This document shows positions 7,477 to 16,934 of a DNA stretch of 45,213 bases, in pieces. Position 1 is the first letter of the stretch; every line of letters starts with the position of its first letter. Position numbers and translations under genes: made by a program. Source of the DNA: Acinetobacter lwoffii. GTDB taxonomy: Bacteria; Pseudomonadota; Gammaproteobacteria; Pseudomonadales; Moraxellaceae. Location: NCBI RefSeq assembly GCF_024129735.1, contig NZ_JAMXXK010000028.1:1-45213 (forward strand). Reading direction: 5' to 3'. The notes below the pieces were generated by a model, which saw nothing but the letters and a program-made list of their open reading frames with translations, made no database searches and was not told the DNA's origin.

Positions 7477-8478
7477 TTAAAAGGGAAATGTGGGGTGATT
7501 TCGACGAAACTCAAGCAGTTTCTCGACATCATCATCAATTCCGGCTTTTAGCGCTTCAAGCGAAGGATAGTCCTTTTCGCCATGTAAGTAGTTTAAGAAC
7601 GTCACCCGCATCAACAGGCCATACAGATTAGCAGAAACATCTGGAAAATGTACTTCTAATCGCCACTCTGGATGTGCTTGTTTGATGGCTGGACGTGTGC
7701 CGACATGACCGGCCCCAAACAGGGCAGTCGCGTCATAACCCGCAATACCGGTTTGCGTTGCAGAGTCGGCTTTTACTTTGTCTTTTAAGGATTGGGTTTC
7801 GCAAATGACTTCCACCCCGTAAATGCCATTCAGACAGGGCTTATGACGGTTGAGCCGTACATTAATGGTGGGGAAATCAATGGTTCGACCAATCTGATCA
7901 CCATATTGCACCCGCCCGGTAATGCTATAAGGACGACCCAGCAATTGTGCGGCCAGCGCCAAATCACCGGCTTGCAAGGTCTGGCGAATCCGGGTGGAAC
8001 TGACGCGTTCACCATCTAGAACAATGGTATTTAAATTGGTCACTTCAAAGCCGTAATTGCGCAGGAATTCGCTATTGCCCTGGCGGTTTTTACCAAAGTG
8101 AAAATCATCGCCCAAGACCAGATGCCGGGCATTGAGTTTTTCTTTTAAAATATCAGCAAAGGCTTCTGCAGTCAGACTACGAAAAGTATGGTCAAATTTC
8201 GCCACCGCGATATAGTCCACACCCAACTCAGTCAGGTATTCAACTTTTTCACGCAAGGATGAAATACGCGGTGGGGCATCATAACCCTGAAAGTATTCAA
8301 GTGGTTGCGGTTCGAAAATCATCACCACAGATTTTAAACCCTGTGCTTCAGCCACCTGTTGCAGCTGACGGATCATCGCCTGATGGCCTAAATGCACGCC
8401 GTCAAAATTACCGATCGTCACGGCAGTTTTGGGTAATTCAGAATGAGAGGCTAAAGCATTTAGACGGAGCAGCTGCAT
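7477..8478 (-). CDS. ribF: Bifunctional riboflavin kinase / FAD synthetase
   Basis: About 333 residues. The N-terminal FAD synthetase (nucleotidyltransferase) domain starts with TIGNFDGVHLGHQAM. The C-terminal riboflavin kinase domain, from about residue 185, carries GRPYSITGRVQYGDQIGRTIDFPTIN. It converts riboflavin to FMN and FAD. A TTG six bases upstream of the ATG is in frame; ATG at 8478 is preferred, though no strong ribosome-binding site is visible for either. It is first in the ribF-ileS-lspA-fkpB operon. Confidence 0.95.
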   Translation of the reverse strand: MQLLRLNALASHSELPKTAVTIGNFDGVHLGHQAMIRQLQQVAEAQGLKSVVMIFEPQPLEYFQGYDAPPRISSLREKVEYLTELGVDYIAVAKFDHTFRSLTAEAFADILKEKLNARHLVLGDDFHFGKNRQGNSEFLRNYGFEVTNLNTIVLDGERVSSTRIRQTLQAGDLALAAQLLGRPYSITGRVQYGDQIGRTIDFPTINVRLNRHKPCLNGIYGVEVICETQSLKDKVKADSATQTGIAGYDATALFGAGHVGTRPAIKQAHPEWRLEVHFPDVSANLYGLLMRVTFLNYLHGEKDYPSLEALKAGIDDDVEKLLEFRRNHPTFPF

Positions 8479-8720
8479 GGGCAAATCAAGTGCTTAGAAA
8501 TATCGAGAGGCTATATATTGCCATAATCTCGCGCTTTCGTCTTGCTGTTGTGTTTTTATGCAATATTTTTCTTGAAAATTCATCTTCCTTGGAATTGAGC
8601 CGACTGGTTTTTCTACGTACTAAGTTATATCTGAGTATGTCTGATCAGAGCACAGATGCTTTTCATTCAGCCGGTTTTGTTTTCTAATGTCAGGGTTTTT
8701 CTTGATATCAGGTGTTTCGA

Positions 8721-9284
8721 ATGTCCGATCTGGCACTCATCATGGCTCTACCCAATGAATCCAAAGGCTTGTTTGAAGCAGAAGGCATTCAGGTGCATTA
8801 CAGCGGGATTGGTAAAGTCAACGCGGCCTTTAAAGCTTTTGAGGTGATTCAGAACACCGGTTGCAGTACCGTGCTGAATTTGGGAAGCGCTGGGAGTTCG
8901 CATTTCAATGCGCATGAACTGGTCGAAGTCACGCAATTTGTACAGCGTGATATGGACGTTTCACCCCTCGGCTTTGAGATCGGCATGACCCCGATGGATC
9001 AGCATTTCCCGGGTGCGATTGAGCTGGAGCCTTTCTTTGACCATTTGCCGAAAGGGATTTGTGGAACAGGCGATAGCTTTGAAACCGGTATTTCAAAAGT
9101 GGCGTGTAATCTGGTGGATATGGAAGGCTATGCCTTGGCCAAAGTCTGTAAAAAGCTGGGCGTTCGGCTTATTTCAGTGAAATACATTAGTGATGGGGCC
9201 AATGAGACTGCACATCTGGATTGGGAAGAAAATCTGTTATTGGGTGCGAAAAAATTATTAGATTTATATCAAATGGTAAAATAA
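8721..9284 (+). CDS. Short 5'-methylthioadenosine/S-adenosylhomocysteine nucleosidase-like protein
   Basis: A phosphorylase/nucleosidase-superfamily protein (PNP_UDP_1) of 187 residues. VLNLGSAGSS, the DMEGYALAK segment (compare VEMEATAIA of MTA/SAH nucleosidase) and YISDGANE (catalytic Asp) support the family. It is some 40 residues shorter than E. coli MTAN; the shortening lies in the middle, before GICGTGDSFETG. It probably hydrolyses a purine nucleoside, but the substrate is not certain. A GTG at 8712 is in frame. AGGTG lies 6 bases before the ATG at 8721, which I prefer. Confidence 0.8.
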   Translation: MSDLALIMALPNESKGLFEAEGIQVHYSGIGKVNAAFKAFEVIQNTGCSTVLNLGSAGSSHFNAHELVEVTQFVQRDMDVSPLGFEIGMTPMDQHFPGAIELEPFFDHLPKGICGTGDSFETGISKVACNLVDMEGYALAKVCKKLGVRLISVKYISDGANETAHLDWEENLLLGAKKLLDLYQMVK

Positions 9285-9307
9285 ATAGGAAAGTTAAGTT
9301 TGCTCGG

Positions 9308-9328
9308 CGACCATAGCAGCTATGGTCG
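9308..9328. repeat. Perfect 21-bp palindrome between convergent genes
   Basis: CGACCATAGC, one A, then GCTATGGTCG. It lies between the nucleosidase stop (9284) and the regulator stop (9351). No T run follows on either strand, so it is a poor terminator. The sequence GGCGACCATAGCA is also found at the 5' end of 5S rRNA in this window, probably by chance. Confidence 0.6.
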
Positions 9329-9350
9329 TGTGCCAATCAGAAGCGCTTGC

Positions 9351-9971
9351 TTATTTATCCGTGCGTGGAATCACGCCGTATAACATCATGTGTACCGTAT
9401 GCTGGATAATGCGTTGCTGCATGCTGCGGTTACGCAAGGTTTTACCCGTGACCATTTCCATTTGAGTGGCAAAGTCTGCATAGTTCTGGGTAATCGCCCA
9501 AATATTCAGAATCAGTAACTCAGGATCAATATTTGCAGAAATTTTGCCTTGCTCCTGCCAGTTGGAAATCACTTTGGCTTTACGCTTGACCAGTTTTTTT
9601 AGCGGACCTTTTAAAATTTCCAGAATATGCGGTGCACCTTGAATCACCTCCAAAGCAAATAAACGGGATGCTTTAGGCTGGGTACGCGACACTTCAATTT
9701 TTTGCATCAAATAATTGGTGATCGCTTCTTCAGGTTCAAGTTCAGCTTCAAGGGTTTGTAAAGGCGCCAGCCATTTTTGTAGAACGGTGGTTAACACCTC
9801 AACATACAGGGCTTCTTTATTTTCATAATAATAGAAAATATTCGACTTATGCATTTCTGCAATTTGTGCGATTTCATCCAGACTTGCCCCATTAAAACCA
9901 TATAGGGAAAATACGTCTAGTGCAGCATTTAGCAGCTGATTGCGTTTTTGAGTACTCTTTTTTTGTTCCAT
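9351..9971 (-). CDS. TetR family transcriptional regulator (RutR-like C-terminal domain)
   Basis: About 206 residues. The N-terminal helix-turn-helix is KRNQLLNAALDVFSLYGFNG followed by SLDEIAQIAEMHKSNIFYYYENKEALY. The C-terminal half (FALEVIQGAPHI, ANIDPELLILNIWAITQNYADF) resembles the RutR/YcdC ligand-binding domain. The ORF is open 75 bases further upstream, but the extra 25 residues have no family counterpart, so the ATG at 9971 is chosen; its ribosome-binding site is weak. The ligand and targets are unknown. It could control the sulfonate operon next to it or itself, but nothing in the sequence proves it. Confidence 0.83.
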   Translation of the reverse strand: MEQKKSTQKRNQLLNAALDVFSLYGFNGASLDEIAQIAEMHKSNIFYYYENKEALYVEVLTTVLQKWLAPLQTLEAELEPEEAITNYLMQKIEVSRTQPKASRLFALEVIQGAPHILEILKGPLKKLVKRKAKVISNWQEQGKISANIDPELLILNIWAITQNYADFATQMEMVTGKTLRNRSMQQRIIQHTVHMMLYGVIPRTDK

Positions 9972-10246
9972 TAGCAAATATAAAAAACAATGAAAAAGGG
10001 AATCCTCAATTGTACGGCAAATCATCAGATTTGTGCACACAGTCACAGGCTAATTTTTTGAATAATGATGATTTATTCTCTAGATCAATATTTAAAACAG
10101 GCTAAATGCATTTACACTAGGAGAAAAATTCAAGTTTCTGAAAATACTTCATTTATTCATTTTTTTTCTTCATCAATGCAAGAGAGGAATAATACTGAAA
10201 TGAATCTGATAAAAATGTTCTCTTATTGAGATAAATGTATTTTTAT

Positions 10247-10281
10247 AAGAATAAGACCCAAAACCATGCGCGATTTTGGGT
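10247..10281 (-). terminator. Weak terminator of the sulfonate operon
   Basis: On the minus strand ACCCAAAA (10274-10281) pairs with TTTTGGGT (10256-10263), followed by a broken T-rich tract (CTTATTCTTAT). It lies 12 bases after the ssuB stop. Confidence 0.55.
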
Positions 10282-10293
10282 TGGAGTGGGTAT

Positions 10294-11100
10294 TCAGGTC
10301 GCTAAAACTGCCTGCAAGACCTGCTGTTCTAGTTCTGCAAATGTCACACTTTTTTGCCGGGGACGTGGCAAATTGACCTTAAATTCTTTGGCAATATGGC
10401 CTTTGTCCAGCAAGATAATCCGGTCTGCCAATTGCACTGCTTCACTGACATCATGCGTGACCAGAATGGCGGTAAAGCCTTGCTCGGTCCAGAGACGTTC
10501 AATCAGGTTCTGCATTTCCAGACGTGTCAGGGCATCCAGGGCGCCGAGCGGTTCATCCAGCAGTAGAATACGCGGCTGATGCGATAATGCCCGCGCCAAG
10601 GCGGTACGTTGCCGTTGTCCTCCAGAAAGCTGTGAAGGCCACAGTCCGGCTTTTTCTTTGAGTCCGACCTTTTCCAGCATTTGCGAAGCTTTGGCATGCT
10701 GCTCCTTCGGTAAACCGAGTTGAACATTCTGTTCGATGCTACGCCAGGGCAGCAGGCGAGGGTCCTGAAACATCACCCGGATATCATCGGTAGTAATGCC
10801 TTCGCGAATATGCCGGGCTGACTTAAACTTGATTTCGCCGTAGCTTTGCTGTTCCAGATCGGCAATCAGGCGCAATAAGGTACTTTTACCACAACCACTG
10901 CGACCGACAATTGCCAGAAATTCACCCGGCTGGATATGCAGGTTCAGATCTTCCAGAACTTTGACCGAACCGTAAAACTTATGCAGCTGTTCAATGATAA
11001 TTTCGGCACCGATCACTGCAGCAGGATTGATATCTGCCGCAGGTTGGTCCAGTGGCACAATCGGGTCATTGGCATGACGCCCTAAACTGAGATCAGTCAT
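10294..11100 (-). CDS. ssuB: Sulfonate ABC transporter ATP-binding protein
   Basis: About 268 residues. An ABC ATPase with Walker [10 protein letters not shown] at about 66-74, signature [15 protein letters not shown] and Walker B ILLLDEP. It energises uptake of aliphatic sulfonates by the SsuABC system. The N-terminal 35 residues precede the ABC domain and are of unknown function. A GTG lies just before the ATG. AGGAG is 6 bases from the ATG at 11100 and only 3 from the GTG, so ATG is chosen. It is the last gene of the operon. Confidence 0.9.
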   Translation of the reverse strand: MTDLSLGRHANDPIVPLDQPAADINPAAVIGAEIIIEQLHKFYGSVKVLEDLNLHIQPGEFLAIVGRSGCGKSTLLRLIADLEQQSYGEIKFKSARHIREGITTDDIRVMFQDPRLLPWRSIEQNVQLGLPKEQHAKASQMLEKVGLKEKAGLWPSQLSGGQRQRTALARALSHQPRILLLDEPLGALDALTRLEMQNLIERLWTEQGFTAILVTHDVSEAVQLADRIILLDKGHIAKEFKVNLPRPRQKSVTFAELEQQVLQAVLAT

Positions 11101-11121
11101 CACATGCTCCTCATTTATTCT

Positions 11122-11937
11122 TTATTTTTGATAGCCGGCATGCCAGCGCAGCAGGAATCGCTCTAAGGCCACGGCCAGAACATCGGCCAGTTTGCCGAGC
11201 AGGGCATACAGTAAAATACCTACCAAAACCACATCGGTTTGTAAAAATTCACGTGCATTCATGGTCATATATCCAATACCGGACTGGGCAGAAATGGTTT
11301 CGGCAACGATTAACAGTACCCAGACCAGACCCAGAGAAAAACGCAGTCCGACCAGAATTGACGGCATCGCACCCGGCAGAATAATTTCTTTATACAGTTG
11401 CCAGCGAGTTAAGCCGTAGCTTTTGCCCATCTCGATCAATTGCGGATCGACAGAACGAATCCCATGATAGGTATTGATATAAATCGGGAAAAATACCCCA
11501 ATCGCCACCAGAAACAATTTGGCAGATTCATCAATCCCGAACCATAAAATCACTAGGGGAATAAGGGCCAGTGCAGGAATATTCCGAATCATCTGCAAGG
11601 TCGTATCGAGCAGGGTAGAGGCGGTTTTGGATGAACCATTTAACAGACCCAGCAATAGGCCCAAACCACCACCCACCAGTAAGCCGCTGATGGCACGCCC
11701 CGCACTGACTTGCACATGCGTCCACAGTTCACCGCTGAGCAATAAATTCCAGAAGGCTAAAACCACGGCACTCGGTGCAGGCAGAATCCGGCTTTCCAGC
11801 AGGCCTGTGCTAGAGGCAATTTGCCAAACTGCAATCAAGAAAATTGGAACCAGCCAGGGCAGCAGATGCTGCCCCAGAATTGTTCCACGTGAAACCTGCT
11901 TTGGGGTCAGGGTTTCAACGGAAACGACTTTTGACAT
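11122..11937 (-). CDS. ssuC: Sulfonate ABC transporter permease
   Basis: A 271-residue inner-membrane permease of the SsuC/TauC type. Six hydrophobic segments are visible. The EAA loop region (MGKSYGLTRWQLYKEIILPGAMPSILVGLR) contacts the ATPase. The start codon shares one base with the ssuD stop (TAATG), so translation is coupled. Confidence 0.92.
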   Translation of the reverse strand: MSKVVSVETLTPKQVSRGTILGQHLLPWLVPIFLIAVWQIASSTGLLESRILPAPSAVVLAFWNLLLSGELWTHVQVSAGRAISGLLVGGGLGLLLGLLNGSSKTASTLLDTTLQMIRNIPALALIPLVILWFGIDESAKLFLVAIGVFFPIYINTYHGIRSVDPQLIEMGKSYGLTRWQLYKEIILPGAMPSILVGLRFSLGLVWVLLIVAETISAQSGIGYMTMNAREFLQTDVVLVGILLYALLGKLADVLAVALERFLLRWHAGYQK

Positions 11938-13112
11938 TAAGCAGACTCCTTAATTTTCTCAGCCTGCTTGTTCTCGTCCGGTGTGTAGTTGTTCGCCACG
12001 ATTTCACCAAATGGACCGGTCAAGTTTGGTTGAGTGAGTTTTTGCTGGGTTTCCAGTGGAAGTAAAGGGAATACCAGTTCTGCAAAACGGATGGATTCTT
12101 CCAGATGTGGATAGCCTGAGAAAATAAAGGTGCTGATCCCCAGATCGGCATATTCCTGGATACGTGCAGCGACAGTTTCCGGATCGCCGACCAGTGCCGT
12201 ACCTGCACCACCACGAACCAGACCCACACCTGCCCAGAGGTTTGGAGAAACTTCGAGTTTGCTGCGATCGCCATTGTGCAGTTCTGCCATACGGCGCTGA
12301 CCGACCGAGTCCATGGATTTGAACTTGGCTTGGGCTGCAGCGATAGTGGCATCATCCACATATTGAATCAGTTCTTCAGCCGCCGCCCAGGCCTGCTCAT
12401 TGGTTTCGCGTACGATCACGTGTAAACGGATCCCGTAATTCAGTTCACGACCTTTAGCTGCAGCCTTGGCTTTTACCACTGCAATTTTTTCTTTGACTGC
12501 TGCCGGTGGCTCGCCCCAGGTCAAGTAAGTATCGACCTGATCCGTGGCCAGCTCAATGGCATCATCCGATGAGCCACCAAACCATAAAGGCGGATGCGGC
12601 TGCTGAATGGGTGGATACAGCAATTTTGCATCATCGACACTTAAGCGTTCGCCATGGAAACTAAAGCTTTCACCGGTATGTGAGCGTTTTAAAATTTCAC
12701 GCCAGATGGTGGTGTATTCAGTTGCTGTTTTATAGCGGGTTTTGTGATCTTCATAGACGCCGTCACCTTTTAGTTCCTGTTCGTCACCGCCAGTGACCAG
12801 ATTTAGCAACACCCGGCCATTGGACAAACGGTCAAAGGTCGCAGCCATGCGTGCAGCCAGTGCCGGCGTGGTCACACCCGGGCGCAACGCCACCAGGAAT
12901 TTTAATTTTTTGGTCGCATCAATCAGGCTGGCTGCGGTTAACCATGGATCTTCACAAGAACGGCCGGTTGGAATCAGGACACCTTCATAACCTAAGTTAT
13001 CTACCGCAACGGCAATCTGCTTCATGTAGGCATGATCTACAACACGTGCGCCCTTGCTGGTGCCTAAGTAACGACTGTCGCCATGAGTGGGGATAAACCA
13101 GAAAATATTCAT
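11937..13112 (-). CDS. ssuD: FMNH2-dependent alkanesulfonate monooxygenase
   Basis: A 391-residue luciferase-like TIM-barrel monooxygenase. It splits C1-type and longer alkanesulfonates to aldehyde and sulfite with FMNH2 and oxygen, giving sulfur for cysteine synthesis. [42 protein letters not shown] and NLVTGGD are characteristic. Length matches E. coli SsuD (381) with a short C-terminal extension. AAGGA precedes the ATG. No SsuE-type FMN reductase gene adjoins it, so reduced flavin must come from elsewhere. Confidence 0.96.
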   Translation of the reverse strand: MNIFWFIPTHGDSRYLGTSKGARVVDHAYMKQIAVAVDNLGYEGVLIPTGRSCEDPWLTAASLIDATKKLKFLVALRPGVTTPALAARMAATFDRLSNGRVLLNLVTGGDEQELKGDGVYEDHKTRYKTATEYTTIWREILKRSHTGESFSFHGERLSVDDAKLLYPPIQQPHPPLWFGGSSDDAIELATDQVDTYLTWGEPPAAVKEKIAVVKAKAAAKGRELNYGIRLHVIVRETNEQAWAAAEELIQYVDDATIAAAQAKFKSMDSVGQRRMAELHNGDRSKLEVSPNLWAGVGLVRGGAGTALVGDPETVAARIQEYADLGISTFIFSGYPHLEESIRFAELVFPLLPLETQQKLTQPNLTGPFGEIVANNYTPDENKQAEKIKESA

Positions 13113-13148
13113 GTGATATTCCTTAAATTAAATCATCTTGTTTGCTAA

Positions 13149-14144
13149 TCAATGTGTGGCTGCTGGCGACCAGATATGTTTCTGAACGCTGATAGTTTTG
13201 GGAATCAGTTGAACCTGCTGGAAGAGATCGGCAATATTCTGTTGGGCTTTGATCACTTCCGTCGTTAATGGTTGTACCGGCGAAGGTTTAAGACGACGCT
13301 CAAATGCAATCTTTGCCACCTCTGGTTTCAGACCGGTACTTTTCTGATAAATATCTAGAGCTACAGCCTGGTTTTTAAGAATCCACTGGTCAGAGGCATT
13401 TAAAGCCTGAATAAACTTCCCGGGACTATCCGGATGCTTCTGAATAAATTCGGGATTGCCGATATAAAAGGAGTAGGTTTGTGGAAAGTCACTGGATTCA
13501 ATCAGCACCTTAACCTTGCTGTCGAACTCGGCTGCACCCAGAAAGGGATCCCAGATTGCCCAGGCATCAATGGCTTTTTTGTCAAAAGCAGCACGTGCAT
13601 CCGCAGGGGGAAGCCAAATGGCTTGAATCTCTGACCACTCCAATCCTGCTTTTTCCAGGGTTTTGGCCAGAAGTTCATGGGCACTTGAACCTTTTTGAAC
13701 CGCGATCCGTTTTCCTTTCAACTGTTGAATGTTTTGAATCGCACTGTCTTTCGGCACGACCACGGCCAAAGAATTTCCCGCCACTTTTTCAAAGGCCACG
13801 TAGCTCAGGGCTTTGTCTGCCGCCTGTGCAAAAATAGGCGGAGTATTTCCCACATAGCCATAATCCACTGCACCGACCGCTAAGGCTTCCAGCATTTGTG
13901 GACCTGCCGGAAACTCTTTCCATTCAATTTTGGCACTCGGGAATTGTTGTTCTAATAGCTTTTCATCGCGTGCCACCAGCAGATTCAAGGCTGATTTCTG
14001 AAAGCCAATCGCAATGGTTTTTACCGGTTGTGTTGCTTTGGTGTCTGCAGCAGTCTTTTGCTGTGCTTCCTGTTTCTGACAGCCAGTCAGACTAAAGCTC
14101 AATAACGCTAAACTGATATAAGAAACTGTTTTTAAATGACTCAT
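13149..14144 (-). CDS. Sulfonate ABC transporter substrate-binding lipoprotein, second of two
   Basis: A 331-residue SsuA/NrtA-type periplasmic binding protein. The signal peptide ends in lipobox LTGC, so it is likely lipid anchored. IGFQKSALNLLVARDE, EFPAGPQMLEALAVGAVDYGYVGNTPPIFAQAA and AIWDPFLGAAE are SsuA landmarks. It is the neighbour and clear paralogue of the next gene upstream in the operon; the two differ most in the N-terminal lobe and the C-terminus. It probably recognises an alkanesulfonate. Gap to ssuD is 36 bp. Confidence 0.9.
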   Translation of the reverse strand: MSHLKTVSYISLALLSFSLTGCQKQEAQQKTAADTKATQPVKTIAIGFQKSALNLLVARDEKLLEQQFPSAKIEWKEFPAGPQMLEALAVGAVDYGYVGNTPPIFAQAADKALSYVAFEKVAGNSLAVVVPKDSAIQNIQQLKGKRIAVQKGSSAHELLAKTLEKAGLEWSEIQAIWLPPADARAAFDKKAIDAWAIWDPFLGAAEFDSKVKVLIESSDFPQTYSFYIGNPEFIQKHPDSPGKFIQALNASDQWILKNQAVALDIYQKSTGLKPEVAKIAFERRLKPSPVQPLTTEVIKAQQNIADLFQQVQLIPKTISVQKHIWSPAATH

Positions 14145-14168
14145 CTTTATTCTCGAATTATTCTGCTG

Positions 14169-15125
14169 TTATTTAATAATTGCTGCATCAATATTCAGCT
14201 TTTGTGGAATCAGCTGCTGCGCATAAAACGCATCGGCGACCTGTTGCTGTTTTTGAATCACGTCAGTCGTGAGGGGTTTAACACCGAAGCCCATGCGTGA
14301 AATAGAGGTTTTTAAGACATCGACGGCTAGACCTGTCGGTTTTTGCAGGAGCTGAGCGGCAGCGTCCTGATTTTTTGCGACCCAGTCCGTGGTCAGGTTT
14401 AGTTCATTGACAACCGCCTGTACCACCTGAGGATGGCTTTCTGCGAACTTGCGATCTGCCAGATAGAATTGGTGGTTGCTCACCACATTTTCACCGCTGG
14501 CAATGACACGCGCACCAATCTGATGTTCAGCAGCTGCAAAGAACGGATCCCAGATGACCCAGGCATCAACTGCACCACGTTCAAATGCAGCACGTGCATC
14601 GGAAGGTGGTAGATAAATCACTTCAATATCACCGAGTGTCAGCTTGTTGGCTTCCAGAACTTTTAACAGCAGGTAATGCACATTTGAACCTTTGTTCAGG
14701 GCTACCCGTTTGCCTTTCAGATCCTGAATAGACTGGATTGGTGAATCTTTCGGTACAATCAAGGCTTCGGCCTTAGGTGCTTGCGGCTGATTGGCCACAT
14801 AGACCAGATTTGAGTTGGCCGCCTGGGCAAAAATCGGTGGTGCTTCACCGGCTTCACCAAAAGAGATGCTGCCGACATTCAGGCCTTCAAGCAATTGCGG
14901 GCCAGCCGGAAATTCTACCCATTTCACATTGACCCCTTGCTGTTTTAAGCTGGTTTCCAGCGTACCGCGTTCTTTTAAAATAGGTAATACGCCGTATTTT
15001 TGGAAACCGATATTCAGGGTAATGGTCTCTTCTTTTTTCGAGCAGCCTGAAAGCATCATGACACCCACCATCGCAGTACCAAGTACCACAGTCTTTGCTA
15101 AAAACTGAACATGAGATTGGCGCAT
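14169..15125 (-). CDS. Sulfonate ABC transporter substrate-binding lipoprotein, first of two
   Basis: A 318-residue SsuA-like binding protein and the first gene of the operon. Its signal peptide ends in lipobox LSGC. NIGFQKYGVLPILKERGTLE, EFPAGPQLLEGLNVGSISFGEAGEAPPIFAQAAN and VIWDPFFAAAE match the family. It ends 24 bp before the start of its paralogue. GGGAG precedes the ATG. Having two lipidated SsuA copies for one permease suggests a wider substrate range, which is inference. Confidence 0.9.
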   Translation of the reverse strand: MRQSHVQFLAKTVVLGTAMVGVMMLSGCSKKEETITLNIGFQKYGVLPILKERGTLETSLKQQGVNVKWVEFPAGPQLLEGLNVGSISFGEAGEAPPIFAQAANSNLVYVANQPQAPKAEALIVPKDSPIQSIQDLKGKRVALNKGSNVHYLLLKVLEANKLTLGDIEVIYLPPSDARAAFERGAVDAWVIWDPFFAAAEHQIGARVIASGENVVSNHQFYLADRKFAESHPQVVQAVVNELNLTTDWVAKNQDAAAQLLQKPTGLAVDVLKTSISRMGFGVKPLTTDVIQKQQQVADAFYAQQLIPQKLNIDAAIIK

Positions 15126-15458
15126 GAATCAAAACTCCCGAAAATGACAAACTAGTGAATGAAAACTTAGACACACGCTAATCGTTTTTGTTTTTTCAAA
15201 AAAATAACTATTCAGGAATTTCTAATGAAGAAAAAAGATAAATAAAAAAGCGCAAAACTTATGCGAAAAAGTGATTTATATAAAAATGAATATTTACTAT
15301 TTAAGTTAATCAAACTTATGAAATTTATAATTATTTCTTTAAATCTAATCTGCTGATATGTTTAGCTGAAAAGCAGCATTGCAATTTTAAAATTTAAATC
15401 GAGATTGCCAGATATCTTTATCTAAAATTAAGCTAAGGCACCAAAAGAAAAAGTCACT
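15126..15458. other. AT-rich intergenic region, promoter of the sulfonate operon
   Basis: This gap of 333 bp is very AT-rich and has no ORF. It must hold the minus-strand promoter of the sulfonate operon. In other bacteria CysB or Cbl activates such operons; I see AT-rich tracts compatible with a CysB-type site but no motif I would name. The argA terminator overlaps its right end. Confidence 0.5.
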
Positions 15459-15473
15459 TTAAAGTGACTTTTT
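15448..15473 (-). terminator. Terminator overlapping the end of argA
   Basis: AAAAAGTCACTTT followed by AAAGTGACTTTTT is a perfect palindrome with T runs on both strands. It overlaps the last codons and stop of argA (stop at 15459-15461), so the coding sequence itself forms half of the hairpin. Confidence 0.9.
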
Positions 15474-16802
15474 GCAAACAATGGAATTGCGTTGATAATT
15501 ATAAAAAGCCTGACGGGCATCCGGCAGGTCATCGACTGAAGCCGGTTCAAAGCCTTGTTCCAGAAACCAGTGCGCGGTGCGGGTAGTTAAAATAAACAGT
15601 TGCTGAATCTGCATGCTTTTGGCTTTTTCTTCTAGATAATGCAGGATCTGGCTACCCCGATTAGACTTGCGATAACTGGGATGTACCGCAACACAGGCAA
15701 TTTCTGCAGAACGCAATTCATCCCCTGTCGTCGGAATCGGGTAGAGGGCGGCACAGGCCAGAATCATGCCGTCCCGTTCGATTACGGCAAACTGGTTGAT
15801 TTCATTTTCCAGACGTTCACGGGAGCGATAAACTAGAATACCTTCTTCTTCCAATGGACGCAGCAAACCGATCAGGCCACCGACATCCTGAATATCTGCC
15901 ATCCGCACTTCTTCATAATGTGCATCGGTGACCAGAGTGCCGGAACCATCACGGGTAAACAGTTCTTCCAGCAGGGCACCATCATAGGCATAAGAAATCA
16001 GATGCACCCGATGTACGCCGTTCATGGAGGCTTCCTGTGCGGCTTTTAACTGTAATCCTCTTTCCAATGCATCTTGCTCGACCGGAATAAAATCATCCAG
16101 TTGTTGCGGTGTCACTTCGCGTTTGAGTTGGCCGTTACTGTCCATCAGACCATGCTGCTTACCGAGAAAAATCAGTTTATCTGCCTTGAGGCGAATCGCA
16201 GTTTTGGTAGCGACTTCTTCAGCCAGCAGATTAAAAACTTCTCCGGTAGTGGAATAACCGGTCGGGCCAAGCACCACAATATTATGACTGTCCAGATGGC
16301 GCTGAATCGCATCGGTATCAACCGCGCGCACTTCACCGGTCAACTGAAAATCGATACCATCGCGGATGCCATACGGCTTGGCGGTGACAAAATTCCCTGA
16401 AACGGTATCAATCCGGGCGCCATACATCGGCGAATTGGCCAGTCCCATAGACAGCAGTGCTTCAATTTGTAGGCGGATCGAACCGACGGCATTCATCACG
16501 CAGCTTAAAGATTCACGTGTGGTGACCCGACGCTGCTGGTAAAAAGGCGTCGTAATCTGGCTTTGAGCCAGATTCTGGTTAATTTGCGGACGTGCACCAT
16601 GTACCAGAATCAGCCGAATGCCCAAAGAATGTAATAAAGCAATATCGTGAATAATATGCTGAAAGTTATCATTTAAGACGGCTTCGCCATCAAACATGAT
16701 TACAAAGGTTTTATTGCGGTGCGCATTGATATAAGGCGCAGAATGGCGAAACCAGTGCACATATTGCAAAGTTGTGCTTTGTGACGTTTCTGCTGAAGTC
16801 AT
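15459..16802 (-). CDS. argA: N-acetylglutamate synthase
   Basis: A 447-residue classical ArgA. Residues about 20-285 form an amino-acid-kinase domain (VHGARPQINQNL, VVLGPTGYSTTGEVFNL), the arginine-sensing part. Residues about 300-440 form a GNAT acetyltransferase (IACVAVHPSYRKSNRGSQIL, TTRTAHWFLEQGFEP). It acetylates glutamate with acetyl-CoA, the first step of arginine synthesis. It is monocistronic with its own terminator. Confidence 0.96.
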   Translation of the reverse strand: MTSAETSQSTTLQYVHWFRHSAPYINAHRNKTFVIMFDGEAVLNDNFQHIIHDIALLHSLGIRLILVHGARPQINQNLAQSQITTPFYQQRRVTTRESLSCVMNAVGSIRLQIEALLSMGLANSPMYGARIDTVSGNFVTAKPYGIRDGIDFQLTGEVRAVDTDAIQRHLDSHNIVVLGPTGYSTTGEVFNLLAEEVATKTAIRLKADKLIFLGKQHGLMDSNGQLKREVTPQQLDDFIPVEQDALERGLQLKAAQEASMNGVHRVHLISYAYDGALLEELFTRDGSGTLVTDAHYEEVRMADIQDVGGLIGLLRPLEEEGILVYRSRERLENEINQFAVIERDGMILACAALYPIPTTGDELRSAEIACVAVHPSYRKSNRGSQILHYLEEKAKSMQIQQLFILTTRTAHWFLEQGFEPASVDDLPDARQAFYNYQRNSIVCKKSL

Positions 16803-16875
16803 GCTGTGCCCATTTCAATGATTGAAGATCCAGCTTTGATTCTAATGAAAAAAAATGCAAGTGGAAGTGCAGATA

Positions 16876-16906
16876 TAAAAAAACACCTGAAGGGGACTTC
16901 AGGTGT
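16876..16906 (-). terminator. Terminator of the first RcnB-like gene
   Basis: ACACCTGAAG, loop GGGA, CTTCAGGTGT: a perfect 10-bp stem. On the minus strand it is followed by seven Ts. Confidence 0.92.
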
Positions 16907-16934
16907 CTGCAAGACGAGCAGTAATGGAGAAAGC

